Assembly (NCBI GenBank): GCA_016295795.1
Contig: JAEDKN010000003.1
Span: 1 to 64,000, forward strand
Length of the DNA: 64,000 nt
Source: Bacilli bacterium
Lineage (GTDB): Bacteria; Bacillota_I; Bacilli_A; RF39; UBA660
Reading direction: 5' to 3'
Part shown: piece after piece, positions 32,770-41,717 of the stretch
Layout of the letters: each line of letters opens with the position of its first letter
Position numbering within the stretch: position 1 is the first letter of the stretch
Notes under the pieces: model-generated
Told to the model about the DNA's origin: nothing
Databases searched by the model: none
The model's input: the letters and a program-made list of their open reading frames with translations, nothing else
Made by a program: the position numbers and the translations under genes

Positions 32770-35519
32770 TAATCTTTCACCTTTTCTGGTATTTCAAAAT
32801 CTAAATGATATTCTTCTGGTACTTCATTATCCAAAATAATATCAAATAATAAAGTTTGATGCTTAACTCCATTTTCTTCAGTAAATGAACTTCTTTCATT
32901 AGTAAATGTTCCTAATCCAAAATAAGTATAAGGAAGTGTTACTGAATCTTCACTTTCCATTTTTCTAATAAATAAGTGAACTTTTTTTGAATTTCTTAAA
33001 TGTTCTTTTTCACTTTCAGATATATTAGCTATACTTTCCCATTGGAATGTAGAATCATTTATAAATTTATCTTTATAATTTAATTTACCTTCTTGATCTT
33101 TTTTTATTCCTGCAAATATATATGCTATATCATCTTTATAATAAGTACCTTTTTGAAGAATACCATTTTTTAACATAATTCGAGATGCTTGTTCCTTATA
33201 ATAGTTTCTATATAATTTAAACAAACCTTCATATTCTCCAAATTCTCTATTATATCTTGTTATACCATAATTTAATACATCTTCTAAATATCTAATAAAT
33301 TCTTTATTAGATTTATTAAAATACCATTCTCCATTTTCATTAACGATATTTAAAGACACTAAATTATCATATGCGTTTTTCAATGTTAAGTTAGTAATAT
33401 GACTATTGATACCTTCTAATCTTTTTAAATCTATTTTATCTTCTTTTAACATTTGATTAATAATTAAATACTCATCTAATCTGGCAATTGGTAATAAATC
33501 TTCTATTTTATTAATAATATCTATTTCTATGTCATTAAACATAGGAATGTTTTCTTCTCCTATTTTCAATAAAAAATTGTAATAAGATTTATTCTTAGAA
33601 TTATTTAGTGATGATTTTATTATTCTTATTAAATCAGGTGCAACATCTGAATTTAAGAAATCCATATGTGTTGGATATGTTCCGCTATTTATATAAGATT
33701 TAAAATTTTGATAATCTTTTTCTAAAAAAACTTTAGAATTAAAATTAGTCTTATCTATATAATTCAATATTTCTTCTTTTGATAATTCATCAATATCAAT
33801 AACAACATTAGGTATATCTAATGATTTAAAATCACTTCTAATCATTTGTTTTAAATATGCTTTTTCCATATAAGTTGTTTTTCCTAATGTTCCTAATGCT
33901 AATGCAATTTGAACTGCTCTATCATAATTATTTCCGATAAAATCTAATACAGTAACATATTCTTTACCTGGATATTTTCTTAAACCTCTACCTAATTGTT
34001 GAATAAATATTGTTTGAGATTCAGTTGGTCTTAAGAATAAAACCATATTAACTTGTGGTATATCAACACCTTCATTAAGAATATCTACAGTACAAATAAT
34101 TTCTAACGGATTATTATCATCTTGTAAATCTCTAAATGCTTTCATTCTTATTCCAGTATCATTAATTCCTGTTAATGATATTGTTTGATATCCTTCTTCA
34201 AATAGTTCTTCAGCCATTAATTTAGAACTTTGAATATTGGTACAAAACGCTATACATTTTAATTTTTCATTTGGTTTTCTATGTTTTTCAATTTGTTCTT
34301 TAATAAATTCAATATTCTCTTGATTTGCTATTTGATTAGCAATTACCATTTTATCCTTTGAATTATAATCAACTAGTTGATCTCTTATTCCATAATAATG
34401 AAATGGAACAACTAAATCATTGCTAATAGCATCTCTTAATCTTAATTCAAACGGAACATTTTGATCAAATAATCCAAATATATCTTGATTATCCATTCTC
34501 TCAGGAGTAGCTGTTAATCCTAACATAAATTCAGGTTTAAAGAATTCAAATATCTTCTTACCTGTATTTGCAACTATATGATGTACTTCATCATATATAA
34601 TATAGTCAAATTCTTCAGGACTAAATTCTTCAATATGTTTAGCTAACATTGTATTAGTTGCAAAAACAAAATCAGCATCCAAACTTTTTTCATTTCCAGT
34701 AAAGAATCCATAAGTTCTCTCAGCACCAAATACTGTTATAAATGAATCTCTAGCATCTTTCAAAATTGTTTCTCTATGAACAATATATAGTAATCTTTTA
34801 GCACCAAAATTTCTTACATCAAAAGCTGCTAGATATGTTTTTCCGGAACCAGTAGCACTTATAATAAGCGATCTTTTAATTCCCATATTTCTATATCTTC
34901 TTAATTCCCTTAAAGCTTTTCTTTGCATAGAATTTGGATTAATTGTTGTATCAGATATATTTATATAATCCATATCCCATCTTTCAATAGCGTAATCCAA
35001 TTGTAATTTATATTTTTCAATAAGACTATTTTCTAAAGGTAAAGTTTCTTTCCATAAATAAACAAAATCTTCCATAGCTTGATTATATGATTCCATTTTT
35101 TCTTTTGAATAAAGTGATACATTCCACTCTACATTTTTTAATAAAGCAAATCTTGTTATATTTGTCGAACCTACAATAAATTCATAAGAATCCTCATATT
35201 CAAACAAATAACCTTTCGAATGAAATCCATTATCTCCAAAACATTCATAATCTAAATGACATTCAAAATGAGGATATTTACTTTGTAAATTCATAAAGTA
35301 TTCCAAAGAAGCAATATCTGTAAAATTTTGATATGTAGAAGTAATTAATTTTCCCTTCACTCCTCTTTCTAAAGCTTCTTCTAATTCCCTTTCAAATAGA
35401 ATTAATCCTGCTTTTTTTATAAAACTAACAGAAAAAGAAAATGAATCACATTTTTTTAAACTATCAATTATTTTGTTCAAAAACATTTGGTCTTTATTTG
35501 TTAAAAATAAATCTTTCAT
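32769..35519 (-). CDS. PLD-nuclease, superfamily 2 helicase and DUF3427 fusion
   Basis: The 916-aa protein has an N-terminal phospholipase-D-like nuclease half-site (H100-S-K102, followed by GSTN at about 117-120), a helicase with SATGSGKTYLA (about 217), YDEVHHIVA (about 300), GLTATPERM and QQLGRGLRKY (motif VI), and a C-terminal DUF3427 region with TYFGLGTF. It should translocate on DNA and cut a strand or both as a dimer. It is the first gene of a five-gene operon with an extended -10 promoter. PLD-helicase proteins are common in defence islands, including DISARM-related ones, but this gene set is not a known named system to me. Confidence 0.92.
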   Translation of the reverse strand: MKDLFLTNKDQMFLNKIIDSLKKCDSFSFSVSFIKKAGLILFERELEEALERGVKGKLITSTYQNFTDIASLEYFMNLQSKYPHFECHLDYECFGDNGFHSKGYLFEYEDSYEFIVGSTNITRFALLKNVEWNVSLYSKEKMESYNQAMEDFVYLWKETLPLENSLIEKYKLQLDYAIERWDMDYINISDTTINPNSMQRKALRELRRYRNMGIKRSLIISATGSGKTYLAAFDVRNFGAKRLLYIVHRETILKDARDSFITVFGAERTYGFFTGNEKSLDADFVFATNTMLAKHIEEFSPEEFDYIIYDEVHHIVANTGKKIFEFFKPEFMLGLTATPERMDNQDIFGLFDQNVPFELRLRDAISNDLVVPFHYYGIRDQLVDYNSKDKMVIANQIANQENIEFIKEQIEKHRKPNEKLKCIAFCTNIQSSKLMAEELFEEGYQTISLTGINDTGIRMKAFRDLQDDNNPLEIICTVDILNEGVDIPQVNMVLFLRPTESQTIFIQQLGRGLRKYPGKEYVTVLDFIGNNYDRAVQIALALGTLGKTTYMEKAYLKQMIRSDFKSLDIPNVVIDIDELSKEEILNYIDKTNFNSKVFLEKDYQNFKSYINSGTYPTHMDFLNSDVAPDLIRIIKSSLNNSKNKSYYNFLLKIGEENIPMFNDIEIDIINKIEDLLPIARLDEYLIINQMLKEDKIDLKRLEGINSHITNLTLKNAYDNLVSLNIVNENGEWYFNKSNKEFIRYLEDVLNYGITRYNREFGEYEGLFKLYRNYYKEQASRIMLKNGILQKGTYYKDDIAYIFAGIKKDQEGKLNYKDKFINDSTFQWESIANISESEKEHLRNSKKVHLFIRKMESEDSVTLPYTYFGLGTFTNERSSFTEENGVKHQTLLFDIILDNEVPEEYHLDFEIPEKVKD

Positions 35520-35540
35520 ATAATCATCTCACTCAATTAA

Positions 35541-35546
35541 ATTATA
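35541..35546 (-). promoter_or_regulatory. Extended -10 promoter of the PLD-helicase operon
   Basis: The minus strand reads TGGTATAAT, an extended -10, about 25 bp before the helicase ATG. No matching -35 is obvious. Confidence 0.6.
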
Positions 35547-35659
35547 CCAGAATGTATACTTTTAAACTAGATCTCTAAGGAATTTTTAATATTTAATTTT
35601 AACCTATCTAATGAAAAGAAAAAGAATTATTGATTATAGTTATATATATTGTAAAAAAG

Positions 35660-35695
35660 AATCTAAAAACAAAGATGCCTTATTCCGTTAAAGAC
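35660..35695 (-). terminator. Possible terminator after the PD-(D/E)XK-like gene
   Basis: On the minus strand AGATGC pairs with GCATCT across a 22-nt loop, followed by TTTGTTTTT. The stem is short, so this call is tentative. Confidence 0.5.
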
Positions 35696-37097
35696 CTAGA
35701 GCATCTATTTTTCGTTTACTTGCACTTTCTTTTTTTCTACCATCCACTTCAATTAATTCAATTTTAGTGTTCTTATATTTTTGCATAGCATTTTTAAAAT
35801 TAGTTACTCTTTGATCGTGGTCACCTAAATCTATAAATAAATATATTCCTTTTTCTATTTCTTCTTGAGCCATATATACTGGAATTTGCACCTCATAACA
35901 ATGTGATAATTGATTATTAGAAGATTTTTTTATTTCAACTATAGTTTTATTTTTATAGCCAGAGCTAATTTTAAAATCTACAGGACCGCTACCATTATTA
36001 TTTTCTCTACTAATATCTATATCATTTGCTTTACAATATGAATCTGCTATTCCAAAAAAAAGATTTTGACTATGCGATTCACTTAATACTAAACCATTAT
36101 CATCATATAATGATTTCCATAGCCCCTTTTCCTCAATTAAATATTTAAATTGATTACAAATTTTTTTAGTCAATTCATAAACATCTATATTTTTATCGAT
36201 ATTTAAAGGATTTTCTCTTACATAATCTTTAGATATATAATACCATTTTATTTCACCATTTTTATCTACCGAAAAATCATATGATTCAATTTCATCTTCT
36301 CTATATTTTTCCAGAAAAGATTCAAAAAATTTTTCGTTACCCATAAACAATCTTTTAAATTCCTTCTTTGTATATTTTTTTCTTTTATTAGATGTGTTTA
36401 AATAACTAGAAAACTCTCTTCTTATTTTTTCATTAAAAGAAGAAACATAATCAATATCACTAAAATCTTCAGCAATTGGTAAATCTAGCAATAATTCTCT
36501 ATCTATTACAAGTATTGGCTGATTATTATACTCATTTTTTGGTAGTTTATACACTTTATCTTTATATTTATAATCTTCTTTTTTTACTTCAAAATTAGAA
36601 AAAATATATTCTGAATACAGATAGATATTTTCCTTAATACTATTTAATATAATATCGCTTATCCTGTCACTTCCTATGCCTTTTTCAAATACACACATCA
36701 CTTCAAAAATTTCCGGAAAATCTTTTTCTATATCTACAAATTCTTTTACAACTAGAATAATTTTTTCTGCTATTTCTTCCGATATACCTGAGCCTCTATC
36801 ACTTTTCCTAGCATAACCTAATGATAAACCTTTTTCTTCTTTAGAAACTAATCTTTTAACCGCTTCATTCCAGTATCTATCATTTTTGCTTTTCGAAGTT
36901 TTTAATAGTCTTAAAATTATACTAAACTGTTCCAAAATATTGTCATAACATCTCTTAAAATACTCATTTGTTGTCCTTTTTAATAACATAGGTGAAACAA
37001 ATAATTTTGAATTTATATCCAAGAAGCTATCAAACGCACCTAATCCATCATATTTTTTCTTATCTATTTCTAAATAATCTGTAATAGTTATAGCCAT
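35688..37097 (-). CDS. Large protein with C-terminal PD-(D/E)XK nuclease-like motif
   Basis: The 469-aa protein is of unknown family. Near residues 380-400 it has VDFKISSGYKNKTIVEIKKS, the D-x(n)-E-x-K pattern of PD-(D/E)XK nucleases (Asp, then Glu and Lys). The N-terminal 350 residues are helical and charged, with no helicase or ATPase motif. The ATG at 37097 with AAAGGGTGTGTAAAT is preferred over an ATG 33 bases earlier. It lies between the RloAB-like pair and the PLD-helicase operon, and its own terminators isolate it. A nuclease effector role is inferred. Confidence 0.65.
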   Translation of the reverse strand: MAITITDYLEIDKKKYDGLGAFDSFLDINSKLFVSPMLLKRTTNEYFKRCYDNILEQFSIILRLLKTSKSKNDRYWNEAVKRLVSKEEKGLSLGYARKSDRGSGISEEIAEKIILVVKEFVDIEKDFPEIFEVMCVFEKGIGSDRISDIILNSIKENIYLYSEYIFSNFEVKKEDYKYKDKVYKLPKNEYNNQPILVIDRELLLDLPIAEDFSDIDYVSSFNEKIRREFSSYLNTSNKRKKYTKKEFKRLFMGNEKFFESFLEKYREDEIESYDFSVDKNGEIKWYYISKDYVRENPLNIDKNIDVYELTKKICNQFKYLIEEKGLWKSLYDDNGLVLSESHSQNLFFGIADSYCKANDIDISRENNNGSGPVDFKISSGYKNKTIVEIKKSSNNQLSHCYEVQIPVYMAQEEIEKGIYLFIDLGDHDQRVTNFKNAMQKYKNTKIELIEVDGRKKESASKRKIDALGL

Positions 37098-37118
37098 ATT
37101 TACACACCCTTTCCTACT

Positions 37119-37168
37119 AAAAAACACCAATACAACACTTGTTAATCAAGTTTGTACTGGTGCCTTAT
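37119..37168 (-). terminator. Terminator of the RloAB-like operon
   Basis: On the minus strand CACCAGTACAA pairs with TTGTATTGGTG around an inner ACTTG/CAAGT stem and is followed by TTTTTT. It is a long, clear terminator. Confidence 0.93.
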
Positions 37169-37197
37169 TACTTCTTAACTTATTTAGAGAATTATCA

Positions 37198-37809
37198 TTA
37201 ATTATTTAGATTATTAAATTCATCAATTGCATCTAATATTTTATATATACTAGTATGTGGATTTGAACTTAATAAAACTTCTTTATTCTTAATAATTTGT
37301 TGTTCAAAAGACTGGGCAGTACTCCTTGCATTATCTGTTGAATCTTTAATTATTTTATACATATCCATACTTTCTGTATATGTACCATTTAAATTTTGTA
37401 ATTCCCTTTTTACATCTTTACTTGTTTGAAACTTTAATTTATTGTTTCGATAATGCATTACATACCATATTTCAAAAGTTGGAGCTGATGTAACTATTTC
37501 TATATTATTTTCAATGCATTCTTGTTCTATTTCTTTTATTTCACTTATTCGTCTTTCATCTAAATCTGTATCTAGTACTAAGAAAATTCTACAATTATCT
37601 TCTGAAGCAATATCTTCATTACGAATATATTTTAGTAAATCTTCTAACATTCCTTTAGGATCAGTACTATTTCCTGTAGAGAACTGAATTCTTAAATTTC
37701 TATTAGAATGATTTCTAAAATAATAATATTCTGAAGATTTTTTACCACCCTCTGAACAAATAACAATTAAGGGCTTTTTCTTGCTTTGTCTTAATTGTCT
37801 TCTAGCCAT
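37198..37809 (-). CDS. RloB-like Toprim protein
   Basis: The 203-aa protein has a Toprim-like signature: Glu20 in ICSEGGKKS and Asp80/Asp82 in FLVLDTDLD, together with the FEIWYVMHY motif typical of RloB-family proteins. Toprim nucleases such as AriB of PARIS and OLD enzymes cleave nucleic acid when released by an ATPase. Here the partner ATPase gene overlaps by 19 bp upstream, and no strong ribosome site is seen, so translation is coupled. The pair resembles PARIS by architecture, but sequence-level homology to AriB was not tested. Confidence 0.85.
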   Translation of the reverse strand: MARRQLRQSKKKPLIVICSEGGKKSSEYYYFRNHSNRNLRIQFSTGNSTDPKGMLEDLLKYIRNEDIASEDNCRIFLVLDTDLDERRISEIKEIEQECIENNIEIVTSAPTFEIWYVMHYRNNKLKFQTSKDVKRELQNLNGTYTESMDMYKIIKDSTDNARSTAQSFEQQIIKNKEVLLSSNPHTSIYKILDAIDEFNNLNN

Positions 37810-39059
37810 AAATCAATATCTCTTATAAATGGAATTGCTCCGTATCTGCCATTTATATAACCTTTTTGTATATTTTCATCTTTTCTAACTGAGAACGAAT
37901 CAAGTGGATATAAATCTGATGCAGCTGTTTTTGAATCTTTTTCTGTAAACCATATTTGATCCCTTCTAAACAACTCTAAGCTTAATAAATTTATAGCATG
38001 AGTAGTAAATATTAACTGACTATTAGATTTATTAATTTTTTTATTATTAAACATTTTAATTATATATTCTACTATAGCAGGATGCAAACTTTTTTCTAAT
38101 TCATCTATTACTATAACTTTATTATTCTCAAACGCATACTTTAAGAATGGAGCTAGAAAGAACAAAATTCGAGTTCCTTCTGATTCTGATTCAAGTCCCA
38201 TGCCTATATTAAATGTATTATTATTTTCATCAACAACTTCATGTATTAATTCAATTTTTACATTAGATACCATAGGTGTTCCTACTGTTTTAGCTGCAGG
38301 TGGAATAAACATGTTAACCATATTAGTATCCATTTCTTTTTCCTCATAACTAACATTCAAATCTTTAATAAAGATATCAAATTCTTTCAACATATTTAAT
38401 GTAAATGTTTTAAGTTCACCATTATTACTATAATCAATTAAAACTTCTTTTGAAATACTATCAAACGAATTATATGTATCAATGTAATTTACAAACCATA
38501 AATAAGCATCTTTTGTTTTTTCATAATTCCAATTTGTAGCAGTTGCTAAAAACAATTTGTTTTCAGTATTTTTAGATTCAATAGATTTTAGTTTAGATTC
38601 TTCTGTTTTTGGAAAAGTATATTCATTTGTATTTGTTCTTGTGAATATATTAGTAGGTTTTTGAGTATAGTAAGCATCTAATGATTCTGTATAAACTTTA
38701 GTAGCATCAGCACTAAATGCATATTTATACCTAATATTATTAGATATAAAATCGAATTCGAACTCACTAGGACTACCCATAGTAAACGCATCGAACATAA
38801 ACGAATTAATTATCGGCAATCTCATTCCTACAGTATTATTGTTAGAATTTCTAACAAATAAAATTGCAAATGTAAAAGCTTTTATTAAATTAGATTTACC
38901 TGAAGCATTTGCTCCATATATAGCAGCAGTTTTAAGTAAATCAACATTGTTAGTAGATATTATATTATCTAAATTTTCATCACCATTACCTTTTTCCATA
39001 GATAATGTTACTTTATTTTTAAAAGATAAAAAGTTCTTAACACTAAATTCTATAAGCAT
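37791..39059 (-). CDS. AAA/ABC-class ATPase, RloA-like partner of RloB
   Basis: The 422-aa protein begins MLIEFSVKNFLSFKNKVTLS, as in RecF/OLD-like AAA proteins, with Walker A GANASGKSN at about 49-57 and a Walker B VIDELEKSLHP near 315, then FTTHAINLL. The ATG at 39059 with AGGAGGAGAGAAAA is preferred over an upstream frame start. It is the first gene of an operon with the Toprim gene. In PARIS the similar AriA ATPase senses a phage protein and releases the Toprim nuclease. The same logic is inferred. Confidence 0.88.
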   Translation of the reverse strand: MLIEFSVKNFLSFKNKVTLSMEKGNGDENLDNIISTNNVDLLKTAAIYGANASGKSNLIKAFTFAILFVRNSNNNTVGMRLPIINSFMFDAFTMGSPSEFEFDFISNNIRYKYAFSADATKVYTESLDAYYTQKPTNIFTRTNTNEYTFPKTEESKLKSIESKNTENKLFLATATNWNYEKTKDAYLWFVNYIDTYNSFDSISKEVLIDYSNNGELKTFTLNMLKEFDIFIKDLNVSYEEKEMDTNMVNMFIPPAAKTVGTPMVSNVKIELIHEVVDENNNTFNIGMGLESESEGTRILFFLAPFLKYAFENNKVIVIDELEKSLHPAIVEYIIKMFNNKKINKSNSQLIFTTHAINLLSLELFRRDQIWFTEKDSKTAASDLYPLDSFSVRKDENIQKGYINGRYGAIPFIRDIDLWLEDN

Positions 39060-39316
39060 TTTTTCTCTCCTCCTATAAATATTATATACTAAAAGCATCA
39101 AAAAGTATACTTATTTTTGTTGTTTTTGTATTTTTTTCTCATTTTTTAAATAAATACACTGATATTTTATCATTATTTTTTTATTTGTCAACTTTTATTT
39201 AAATAACTACCATTTCCGCTGTATTCTCCTGAAGAGAACAACAAAGTACTATAATCCCTTTTAAAATAATACTTTAAACATAATTCACAAATTATTTTAG
39301 ATGCACTTTAAGTAAC

Positions 39317-39443
39317 TTTCAACCACCCATTTTTGGGAAAATAAATGCCACTGAGGGAAAATGAGAGACACTAAAAGGCCACTAAATGCTACTATTTGCC
39401 ACTAAAAAACAAAAATGGACCGCTTTCGCGGCCCTTCAGGGGG
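39317..39443. repeat. Right-end arm repeats and attachment core of the defence cassette
   Basis: TTTCAACCACCCA (39317-39329), GAGGGAAAATGAG near 39353 and repeated CCACTAAA sites precede AACAAAAATG (39408-39417), a CCGC-tttc-GCGG hairpin and CTTCAGGGGG (39434-39443). The outer block matches 29067-29101 directly; the inner arms match the left end in inverted order. The region 39102-39316 has no visible gene, beyond a TATAAT near 39081 that fits the promoter of the ATPase operon. Confidence 0.75.
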
Positions 39444-39513
39444 TTTTGGTTGAATACACACTCACATTATATGACCGTAAGTGTGCTCAATACATGATGT
39501 TTACCATCATGCA
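39404..39513 (-). ncRNA. Small RNA A, whose 3' end carries the attachment core
   Basis: A promoter (TTGACT 39542-39547, 17-bp spacer, TATGAT 39519-39524) drives minus-strand transcription with a predicted start near 39513. The RNA begins with a CATGATG-gtaaa-CATCATG hairpin, then a nine-pair stem CACACTTAC/GTGAGTGTG, a single-stranded ACCAAAACCCCCT, and a GGGCCGC-gaaa-GCGGTCC terminator followed by ATTTTTGTTTTTT. No ORF of note lies inside. The C-rich linker, common in RNAs that pair with ribosome sites, contains the attachment core. It is about 110 nt long; the function is unknown. Confidence 0.65.
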
Positions 39514-39518
39514 TACTA

Positions 39519-39547
39519 ATCATAATATGTAATTTAACAAAAGTCAA
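39519..39547 (-). promoter_or_regulatory. Promoter of small RNA A
   Basis: TTGACT-17-TATGAT on the minus strand, located between the recG stop and the attachment core. Confidence 0.75.
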
Positions 39548-39580
39548 TTCATATTAAATAAATTTTTTTTACTTTACACT

Positions 39581-41572
39581 TTAACTGTTTTCTATAGAAG
39601 ATATTAATCTCATCTTTATGCTATCTTTATCATAATCTTTGTTCTTTAAATACTCTAGAGAATCCTTTTTTGCTTGAACCAATATTTTATAATCCGACTT
39701 TAGATTAGCAATTTTAAATGACATATCACCACTTTGTTTTACACCAAATAAATCTCCAGCTCCTCTTAATTTAAAGTCTTGTTCGCTTATTTCAAACCCA
39801 TCATAAACTGTTTCCATTATTTTTAATCGTTCTTTTTCCATGTTGCTTATTAAAATACATTTTGATTCAAATGAATTTCTTCCTACTCTTCCTCTTAATT
39901 GATGTAAAGTAGAAAGTCCAAATCTTTCTGCATCAAAAATAACTATCATTGTAGCATTTTCTACATCTACTCCTACCTCTATAACAGTTGTACTTATCAG
40001 TATATTTATCTTGTTTTGTTTAAATTCACTCATTATCAAGTCTTTTGCCTCAGGTTTCATTTTACCATGTACAATATCAATATTATACTTGCTTCCAAAA
40101 GCCAAGTTCATCTTGTCTTTCAAATTATAAACGTTAGTCAAATCAGAGTTATCACTTTGTTCAATCAATGGTGCGATTACATAGATTTGATGATTCTTTT
40201 TTAATTCTTCATTCATTTGACTAAGAACATCTTTCATTTCAGCTTCAGTTCTAACAAACGTTTTCACTTCTTTCCGACCAGATGGCAATTGCTTTATAGT
40301 AGATATATCCATATCACCATATATCGTTAATGCATAAGTCCTAGGAATAGGCGTTGCACTCATATATAAAACATCTACTGATATGCCTTTATTTTTCAAA
40401 TTAGCTCTCTGATTTACTCCAAATCTATGTTGTTCATCTGTAATTACCAATCCTAAATTGCCATATTTTACATCTTCTTGAATCAAAGCATGAGTTCCAA
40501 TAATCATTGAAATTTCTCCAGATTCTAGTTTCTTATAAATATCTTGTTTTTCTTTTTTACTAACAGAACCTGTAAGTAGTGCAATCTCTATATTAGTACT
40601 TTTAAATAGTTCTTTCATATTATTGTAATGTTGAATAGCAAGAATTTCTGTTGGAGCCATAAGCGCACTTTGATATCCACAAACTGAATTATAATACATT
40701 GCAAGAAAAGCAACAATAGTTTTACCGCTCCCCACATCTCCTTGCAATAATCTATTCATTTTATGATTACTACTTAAATCATCTATTATTTCATCTAGTG
40801 CATTTTTTTGATCATCAGTAAGTTTGAAAGGAAGAGATTTGATAATTTCATCTAATGATGCTCTATCACATTCTCGTTTTATACCAACATCATTTTTCTT
40901 ATTTTGCTCTTTTAAATAATTAATCTTAAATGTAAATTCAAAAAGTTCTTCATATTTTAATCTTATCATGGATTCTTTAAGTTTATTAAAGTCAGGCGGA
41001 TTATGAACAATATTCAAATCGGTTTTTTTATTATTAAATTTATACTTATCTAATAGATATTTAGGAATGTTATCCCTAACGTCATTACCATATTTTAAAA
41101 GCGCATTATTTATATATGATGCTAAAACCTTTCCCGTTATACCACTAGTGGTATGATAGATAGGCTCTATCGTTTCTTTATTTGATAAACTCCCAAATTT
41201 TATTTCGCTTGCAGTTAATATATTTCTTTTTTTATCATATTTCCCAATAGCAATTATATTAGTTCCTATCTTTAAATTTGGTTTTAAGAAAGCTCTATTA
41301 AATATTGAAACACCAACAGTACCACCCTTAGTAGCTAATCTTATATTTAACTTATTTAGATTACCTTTAAATCTAATCAATATTGGAATACTCTCTATTT
41401 TCCCATCAATTACAACTTTTTCTTCTTCACTTACTTCTTTTATATCACTGCGTTTCAACACTTCATAACGAAAAGGATAGTGAGTTACTAAATCATCGAA
41501 ATCACGAATTCCAATTTTATTTAATAGCATCTCTGTTTTTGGACCGATTCCTTTTATTTCAGATAACTTCAT
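39581..41572 (-). CDS. recG: ATP-dependent DNA helicase RecG
   Basis: The 663-aa protein is a full-length RecG. It has an N-terminal wedge OB domain with GIGPKTEMLLNKIGI at the start, Walker A LLQGDVGSGKTIVA (about 270), a DEQHRFGV box (about 375), YMSATPIPRT, and HQLRGRVGR plus FKLRGAGDLFG near the end. It reverses stalled replication forks and processes recombination intermediates. It borders the integrated elements, with its stop about 140 bp from the attachment core, and is transcribed toward them. The gene upstream region is shared with small RNA B, on the opposite strand. Confidence 0.97.
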   Translation of the reverse strand: MKLSEIKGIGPKTEMLLNKIGIRDFDDLVTHYPFRYEVLKRSDIKEVSEEEKVVIDGKIESIPILIRFKGNLNKLNIRLATKGGTVGVSIFNRAFLKPNLKIGTNIIAIGKYDKKRNILTASEIKFGSLSNKETIEPIYHTTSGITGKVLASYINNALLKYGNDVRDNIPKYLLDKYKFNNKKTDLNIVHNPPDFNKLKESMIRLKYEELFEFTFKINYLKEQNKKNDVGIKRECDRASLDEIIKSLPFKLTDDQKNALDEIIDDLSSNHKMNRLLQGDVGSGKTIVAFLAMYYNSVCGYQSALMAPTEILAIQHYNNMKELFKSTNIEIALLTGSVSKKEKQDIYKKLESGEISMIIGTHALIQEDVKYGNLGLVITDEQHRFGVNQRANLKNKGISVDVLYMSATPIPRTYALTIYGDMDISTIKQLPSGRKEVKTFVRTEAEMKDVLSQMNEELKKNHQIYVIAPLIEQSDNSDLTNVYNLKDKMNLAFGSKYNIDIVHGKMKPEAKDLIMSEFKQNKINILISTTVIEVGVDVENATMIVIFDAERFGLSTLHQLRGRVGRNSFESKCILISNMEKERLKIMETVYDGFEISEQDFKLRGAGDLFGVKQSGDMSFKIANLKSDYKILVQAKKDSLEYLKNKDYDKDSIKMRLISSIENS

Positions 41573-41682
41573 ACTATCACTCCCTGTTGCATATTATATC
41601 ACAAAACGACTTTATTCGAAAGAAAAAACACCGTTAAATTTATACAAATTAATAAGCCTATTAAATTTTTTTCATTTTTTTA

Positions 41683-41711
41683 TTGACAAAATATACTTAT
41701 TCCATTATGAT
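41683..41711 (+). promoter_or_regulatory. Promoter of small RNA B
   Basis: TTGACA (41683-41688) and TATGAT (41706-41711), spaced by exactly 17 bp, on the plus strand in the recG-nifJ gap. No coding gene follows on this strand. Confidence 0.88.
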
Positions 41712-41717
41712 AAGAAT

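Larger units (their letters stand above)
29092..39443. mobile_element. Integrase-less defence cassette in tandem with the ICE (cis-mobilizable element candidate)
   Basis: Direct copies of CTTCAGGGGG bound the segment (29092-29101 and 39434-39443). Just inside, a 13-bp sequence TGGGTGGTTGAAA (29219-29231) is repeated in inverted form at 39317-39329, and further GAGGGAAAATGAG and CCACTAAA arms are also inverted. This is the architecture of an integrated element. All intact genes inside concern nucleic-acid handling or defence; there is no integrase, only a disrupted excisionase-like gene. Such elements are known as CIMEs when they adjoin a related ICE. Confidence 0.7.
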
